A DNA stretch of 9,301 nucleotides from Actinomycetes bacterium (lineage in GTDB: Bacteria; Actinomycetota; Actinomycetes; Actinomycetales; Microbacteriaceae), in the NCBI GenBank assembly GCA_023457615.1, contig JAEWKY010000004.1, positions 1-9,301 on the forward strand, given 5' to 3'. Below, piece by piece: positions 6,227 through 9,301 of the stretch. The notes under the pieces were generated by a model. It saw only the letters and a program-made list of their open reading frames with translations, was not told where the DNA came from and searched no databases. Numbering within the stretch: the first letter of the stretch is position 1; the number at the start of each line of letters is the position of its first letter. Both the position numbers and the translations under genes were made by a program.

Positions 6227-6925
6227 ATGGCGCATCGGAAAGTGATCGAGACGGGCTCCCCGATCACCGCGGATCGGCAGCTCTCTCTCACCGATCAGAT
6301 CTACGAGCGCGTGCGCCAGGAGATCATCGAGGCCACATGGCGTCCCGGGCAGGTGCTGCTCGAGCCCGAGCTGGCCGCCCTCTACGGCGTGTCGAAGACG
6401 CCCGTGCGCGAAGCTCTGCGGCTGCTCGTGCAGGAGGACTGGGTCGTCATCCTGCCCCGCAAGGGCTACCTCGTGCGCCCCCTCCGTCTCGGCGACGTGG
6501 GCGAGGTGTTCGGGCTGCGCATGATGATCGAGCCGGCGCTCATCGCCGACACCGCCCGCACAGGCGGCCCGGCCGCGATCGAGGTGCTGCGCTCCCACCT
6601 CGACGAGCAGCGTCGCACCGACGCCGACCTGCAGCGCTCCCTCGACGCCGCGCGGCGCTTCCATCTCGCCGGCGCCCAGCTCGCCCGCAACCGCCGGGCC
6701 GAGAGCGTGCTCGAGCGCCTGCTCGCCGAGGTGCGGCGCCTGCACTTCCTCATGCCCGACGTCGAGTCGCACATCACCTCGAGCGTCGAGATCGAGGCGC
6801 ACGAGGCCATCCTCGCGGCCGTGGAGGCCGGCGATCCCGAGCGCGCGGCGAACCTCATGCGCGATCACCTCGGCGAGGTCGCCCGCACGATGGTGAACGC
6901 CTTCGCGCTCGTGCCGCTCGACTGA
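6227..6925 (+). CDS. GntR family transcriptional regulator, FCD (FadR) subfamily
   Basis: This 232-residue protein is probably the local regulator of the leftward operon and of itself. The winged helix-turn-helix spans about 20-86, with the family signature PELAALYGVSKTPVREALRLL in the recognition-helix region. The C-terminal all-helical FCD domain (about 92-225) carries Asp140, His146, His192 and His214 at the positions of the metal-binding Asp/three-His set, so a metal-assisted carboxylate ligand is likely. FCD regulators usually respond to organic acids of the pathway they control and often act as repressors released by ligand. The ATG at 6227 is chosen because GAGGG lies 6 bases upstream; an in-frame extension to 6140 lacks a ribosome site and would overlap the operator. 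The gene is divergent from the operon and ends 13 bp from the convergent monooxygenase gene. Confidence 0.93.
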   Translation: MAHRKVIETGSPITADRQLSLTDQIYERVRQEIIEATWRPGQVLLEPELAALYGVSKTPVREALRLLVQEDWVVILPRKGYLVRPLRLGDVGEVFGLRMMIEPALIADTARTGGPAAIEVLRSHLDEQRRTDADLQRSLDAARRFHLAGAQLARNRRAESVLERLLAEVRRLHFLMPDVESHITSSVEIEAHEAILAAVEAGDPERAANLMRDHLGEVARTMVNAFALVPLD

Positions 6926-6938
6926 CCCCGGCCCGGGC

Positions 6939-8471
6939 TCAGACCGCGAGGCCTCGCGCCAGCACGGCGTCACGGGCGGCGGCGAGCCGCCCCACGGCAT
7001 CCGCGGGGGCATCCGGGGTCATCCAGCCGACGTGGCCGTCGGGCCTCACGAGCAGCGCGCCCTCGCCGAGCGGGTAGCGGTCGGACGCGAGCGCGAGGGC
7101 GGAGAGGCCGAGCGACTCCGCGGCGACGAGCCACGCGGAGTGCGCCGCCGCGGCGACGACGGTCAGCCGTCCCTCGAAGGCGTCGAGCGTCGAGCCGTCG
7201 GCCAGCGCGACGTGCGGCGCCCGCCCGCCGAGCACGGGGCGCGCGTAGGGCGGCGCGCCGTCGGCCACGGGGGCGTACGCGAACCCCAGGTCCTGCAGGA
7301 GCGGGTCGACATGCGACTGCTGCTCGGCGAGCAGGGTGCGCAGGGCGTCGCGGTCGTCGTCGATCATCGCGCGCTTGACGGCGACGAAGCGCTTCGAGTT
7401 CGCCGTCGACCAGGCCGCGTTCGACGCGGCGACCGGGCGGCGTTCGGTGTCGTAGCTGTCGAGGAGCGACGCCGGGGCGGAGCCGTCGAGCACGCGGGCG
7501 AGCTTCCACGCGAGGTTGTGCACGTCGGCGAACCCGGTGTTGATGCCGAAGCCGCCGGTCGGAGGGAAGCAGTGCGCGGCGTCGCCGGCCAGGAACACCC
7601 GGCCGGCGCGGTAGCTCTCGGCGACGTCGGCGCTGATCCGGAAGGTCTCGATCGACTCGAGCACGGGGTCGAGATCCGCGACGCCGACCGCGCGCCGCAC
7701 GACCTCGCGCGCCTCGTCGGGCGAGAGCGCCGCGGGCCGCTCGGCGGCCGGCGGATTCTGCACGATCGTGACCCAGCGCTCGAACGAGCCCGCCGGCGCG
7801 ACGCCGACCAGCGCGTCGCCGCCGCTCTGCGTGTAGTACATGATCGCCGGGCGGTGCGCGGCGAGTTCGGACAGGTCGCCGTGCCAGAGGATGCTGTGCC
7901 AGTACGGCGTCGCGCCGCCCGATCCGAAGGCGATGCCGAGGCCCGACCGGATGCGACTGCCGACCCCGTCGGCGGCGATCAGGTAGGGAGCGGAGTACGT
8001 GGCGCCGTCGGCGGTCGTCACCCGCACGCGCGTGCCGTCGTCGTCCACCGCCGTGACCTCGGCGCCCCGCACGACGCGGATGAGGGGGTCGCCCGCCGCC
8101 CGCCGGCCGATCACGTGCTCGAGGCGGTCCTGCGGGACGCGGTACGGCGCGACGCTGCTCCAGCCCTCGTCGACGGACTCCATGGTCGACGTGCGCGCGA
8201 TCTCCTCCCCCGCGAGCGTCGTCGTGTAGACGAACCGATGGGAGTCGCCGGGCATCGCGATCGCGCGCAGGTCGTCGTCCCAGCCCCACACGGCCGCGAG
8301 CTCGCTCGCCCGCATCCGCAGGCCGCGCGCCTTGGGATGCGTGCTCGCCGCATCCCGTCGCTCGAGGACGAGGGTCGGCACGCCTTGCCGGGCGAGGAGC
8401 AGGGCCCCCGCGAGGCCGACGGGTCCTCCGCCGACGACGATCACCGCGGGGTCGGTCACAGGGTCGGTCAC
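6939..8471 (-). CDS. FAD-dependent aromatic monooxygenase, PheA/TfdB family
   Basis: This 510-residue cytoplasmic flavoprotein should hydroxylate an aromatic or heteroaromatic ring using NAD(P)H and oxygen. Domains in order: Rossmann FAD motif VVGGGPVGLAGA at 12-23 followed by ERR at 37-39; the DG motif (AADGVGSRIR, Asp168-Gly169); a substrate-binding middle domain; the GD motif (FLAGDAAHCFPPTGGFGIN, Gly296-Asp297); and a C-terminal thioredoxin-like domain ending with ALLVRPDGHVGW near 472-483. Length and domain order match phenol 2-monooxygenase, MhpA and polyketide hydroxylases such as PgaE. The start is GTG at 8471, overlapping the preceding stop as GTGA with AAGGAG 8 bases upstream. A 12-bp tandem repeat gives a second GTG four codons later at a less suitable spacing. 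No electron-transfer partner is needed for this family. The substrate is not readable from sequence. Confidence 0.92.
   Translation of the reverse strand: MTDPVTDPAVIVVGGGPVGLAGALLLARQGVPTLVLERRDAASTHPKARGLRMRASELAAVWGWDDDLRAIAMPGDSHRFVYTTTLAGEEIARTSTMESVDEGWSSVAPYRVPQDRLEHVIGRRAAGDPLIRVVRGAEVTAVDDDGTRVRVTTADGATYSAPYLIAADGVGSRIRSGLGIAFGSGGATPYWHSILWHGDLSELAAHRPAIMYYTQSGGDALVGVAPAGSFERWVTIVQNPPAAERPAALSPDEAREVVRRAVGVADLDPVLESIETFRISADVAESYRAGRVFLAGDAAHCFPPTGGFGINTGFADVHNLAWKLARVLDGSAPASLLDSYDTERRPVAASNAAWSTANSKRFVAVKRAMIDDDRDALRTLLAEQQSHVDPLLQDLGFAYAPVADGAPPYARPVLGGRAPHVALADGSTLDAFEGRLTVVAAAAHSAWLVAAESLGLSALALASDRYPLGEGALLVRPDGHVGWMTPDAPADAVGRLAAARDAVLARGLAV
6945..6958. repeat. Perfect 14-bp palindrome between convergent genes
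   Basis: CGCGAGGCCTCGCG lies in the last codons of the monooxygenase gene, just after an 8-bp palindrome GCCCGGGC (6931-6938) in the 13-bp gap between convergent stop codons. RNA could form a 5-bp GC-rich stem with a GGCC loop in either direction, but no U-tract follows. A role as a weak two-way terminator is possible but unproven. Confidence 0.45.
8448..8471. repeat. Tandem 12-bp duplication at the monooxygenase start
   Basis: Two adjacent 12-base units, identical at 11 of 12 positions, encode V-T-D-P twice on the minus strand. Each begins with a GTG, so the duplication copies the start codon. Confidence 0.85.
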
Positions 8472-9286
8472 GCGACGATCTCCTTCCAGATGTCCTCGGG
8501 CGCGGGGAGCGCGCCGTCGGGCAGGTACTCGAGGCCGATCATGCCGGAGTATCCCGCGCGCTCGAGCACCGTCAGGATCCGGCCGATCGCGATGCCCCCG
8601 GTGCCGGGGCGCCCGCGACCGGGGAAGTCGGCGAGCTGCACGTGGCCGATGAGCGCGGCGTGCTCGCGGACGAACGACTCGGGGTCCGCCCCGCTCCCCG
8701 TCAGGTGGTAGACGTCGGCGAGCAGCGCGATCTCGCCGTCCGCCCGCGCCGCCCAGCCGGCGACCAGCTCGGCCGTCTCGTGCGGGTCGCCGAGCAGGTA
8801 GTCGGGATGATCGCGCGGGTTCAGCTGCTCGATCACGAGCCCGATGCGCGACCGTCCGGCGCGAGCGGCGAGGCGCAGCACCCGCTCCTCGAGCGTGGCG
8901 AGCCCCGACGCGCGCCCCTCCGGCGGGATGTTCCCGGCGAGCACGTTGAGCCAGCGCACCCCCGTGCGCGTGCCGAGATCGAGCGCCGCCGCGGAGTTCG
9001 CGTCGAAGTCGTCGGCCGCACGCGGCAGCCCCGCGACCCCCCGACCACCCCAGGCCTCCGCGCCCTCGGTGAGGTTGAGCAGGTGCAGGCGCGCGTCGTG
9101 CCGCTCGAGGGCGGCGACGAAGGCGTCGAGCTCGGCGGGCGCGGGCGCCGGCTCGGGCCAGGGCCACCACGACTCGAGCACGCGATAGCCCGAGCTCACG
9201 GCACGCGCGACACGGTCCGCCGGCGGCGCGTCGCCGGCGAGCAGCGAGATGGCGAGCGAGAGGCGGGTCGTGCCGGTCGTGGTCAC
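8468..9286 (-). CDS. TIM-barrel isomerase, hydroxypyruvate isomerase-like (AP endonuclease 2 superfamily)
   Basis: This 272-residue cytoplasmic protein belongs to the xylose-isomerase-like TIM-barrel superfamily, nearest the hydroxypyruvate isomerase (Hyi) group. That placement rests on VIEQLNPRDHPDYLL around 151-165, GHVQLADFPGRGRPGTGGI at 214-232 and GLEYLP at 251-256, which mirror Hyi sequences. Probable metal ligands are Glu153, Asp191 with His194 (ADVYH), His215 and Glu253. Members isomerise or epimerise small sugars and hydroxy-acids, and some relatives are dehydratases. Pairing with an aromatic monooxygenase suggests the reaction need not be on hydroxypyruvate. The start is taken as GTG at 9286, because it forms a GTGA overlap with a possible upstream stop; only a weak GGGGCG ribosome site precedes it, and the frame stays open to the right edge, so a longer N-terminus cannot be excluded. 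The gene ends by overlapping the monooxygenase start. Confidence 0.85.
   Translation of the reverse strand: MTTTGTTRLSLAISLLAGDAPPADRVARAVSSGYRVLESWWPWPEPAPAPAELDAFVAALERHDARLHLLNLTEGAEAWGGRGVAGLPRAADDFDANSAAALDLGTRTGVRWLNVLAGNIPPEGRASGLATLEERVLRLAARAGRSRIGLVIEQLNPRDHPDYLLGDPHETAELVAGWAARADGEIALLADVYHLTGSGADPESFVREHAALIGHVQLADFPGRGRPGTGGIAIGRILTVLERAGYSGMIGLEYLPDGALPAPEDIWKEIVA
8480..8485 (-). promoter_or_regulatory. Ribosome binding site deciding the monooxygenase start
   Basis: AAGGAG on the minus strand sits inside the final codons of the TIM-barrel gene, 8 bases before the GTG at 8471 and 20 before the duplicated GTG at 8459. It therefore favours the first GTG. Confidence 0.75.
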
Positions 9287-9301
9287 GACGTCGCCCCGTA
9301 G
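9283..9301 (-). CDS. Possible 3' end of an upstream operon gene (partial)
   Basis: In the frame offset from the TIM-barrel gene, the last bases read Tyr-Gly-Ala-Thr-Ser-stop, with the TGA forming a GTGA overlap with the TIM-barrel GTG. The same 4-base junction recurs throughout the window, which makes a translationally coupled upstream gene likely. Too little is visible to identify it, and a chance TGA is possible. Confidence 0.35.

Noticed and set aside
7032..8711. 559-codon + strand open frame opposite the monooxygenase
   Set aside because: The composition is Arg/Val/Ala/Gly-rich without motifs. The opposite strand has intact FAD motifs in order, so this is a shadow.
1..9301. tRNA, rRNA, CRISPR, insertion-sequence, defence-system or phage features
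   Set aside because: None of the expected structures, repeats or protein families was seen. The window is an ordinary-looking metabolic region fully occupied by catabolic and transport genes.

Overview
The window is about 70% G+C, has G/C-biased third codon positions, and packs its genes with 4-base start/stop overlaps. With a lipoprotein-anchored transporter and FCD-type GntR regulation, this suggests a high-GC actinobacterium, perhaps of the Microbacteriaceae. The taxonomic guess is an inference; no rRNA or marker gene is present.

Layout: a seven-gene operon runs leftward from a promoter near 6104-6139 to the left edge. In transcription order it encodes a YcaC-type cysteine hydrolase (isochorismatase fold), a fumarylacetoacetate hydrolase (FAH) family enzyme, an FMN-dependent alpha-hydroxy acid oxidase-like enzyme, two ABC permeases, their ATPase, and a lipoprotein substrate-binding protein. 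Five consecutive genes, FAH to ATPase, are joined by four identical ATGA overlaps. A 26-bp gap separates the hydrolase from the FAH gene. A 66-bp gap with a run of single-T-loop G-tracts on the + strand separates the ATPase from the binding protein. A divergent gene at 6227-6925 encodes a GntR/FCD regulator. The AT-rich region between it and the operon holds face-to-face promoters and an imperfect palindrome overlapping both.

Right of the regulator, a second leftward operon enters from beyond the right edge. It encodes a hydroxypyruvate-isomerase-like TIM-barrel protein and a PheA/TfdB-type FAD aromatic monooxygenase joined by a GTGA overlap. The last few codons of a still earlier gene may lie at the right edge. 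The regulator and this operon converge with only 13 bp between their stop codons.

How the genes may work together: a SsuABC/NMT1-type importer brings in a small organic compound. The hydrolase, FAH enzyme and FMN enzyme would process it inside the cell, and the GntR protein would sense it or a product. The FAD monooxygenase and TIM-barrel enzyme may belong to the same or a neighbouring catabolic route. The substrate cannot be read from the sequence. No RNA genes, CRISPR arrays, insertion sequences or other mobile elements were seen, and no stretch over 300 bp lacks a gene.
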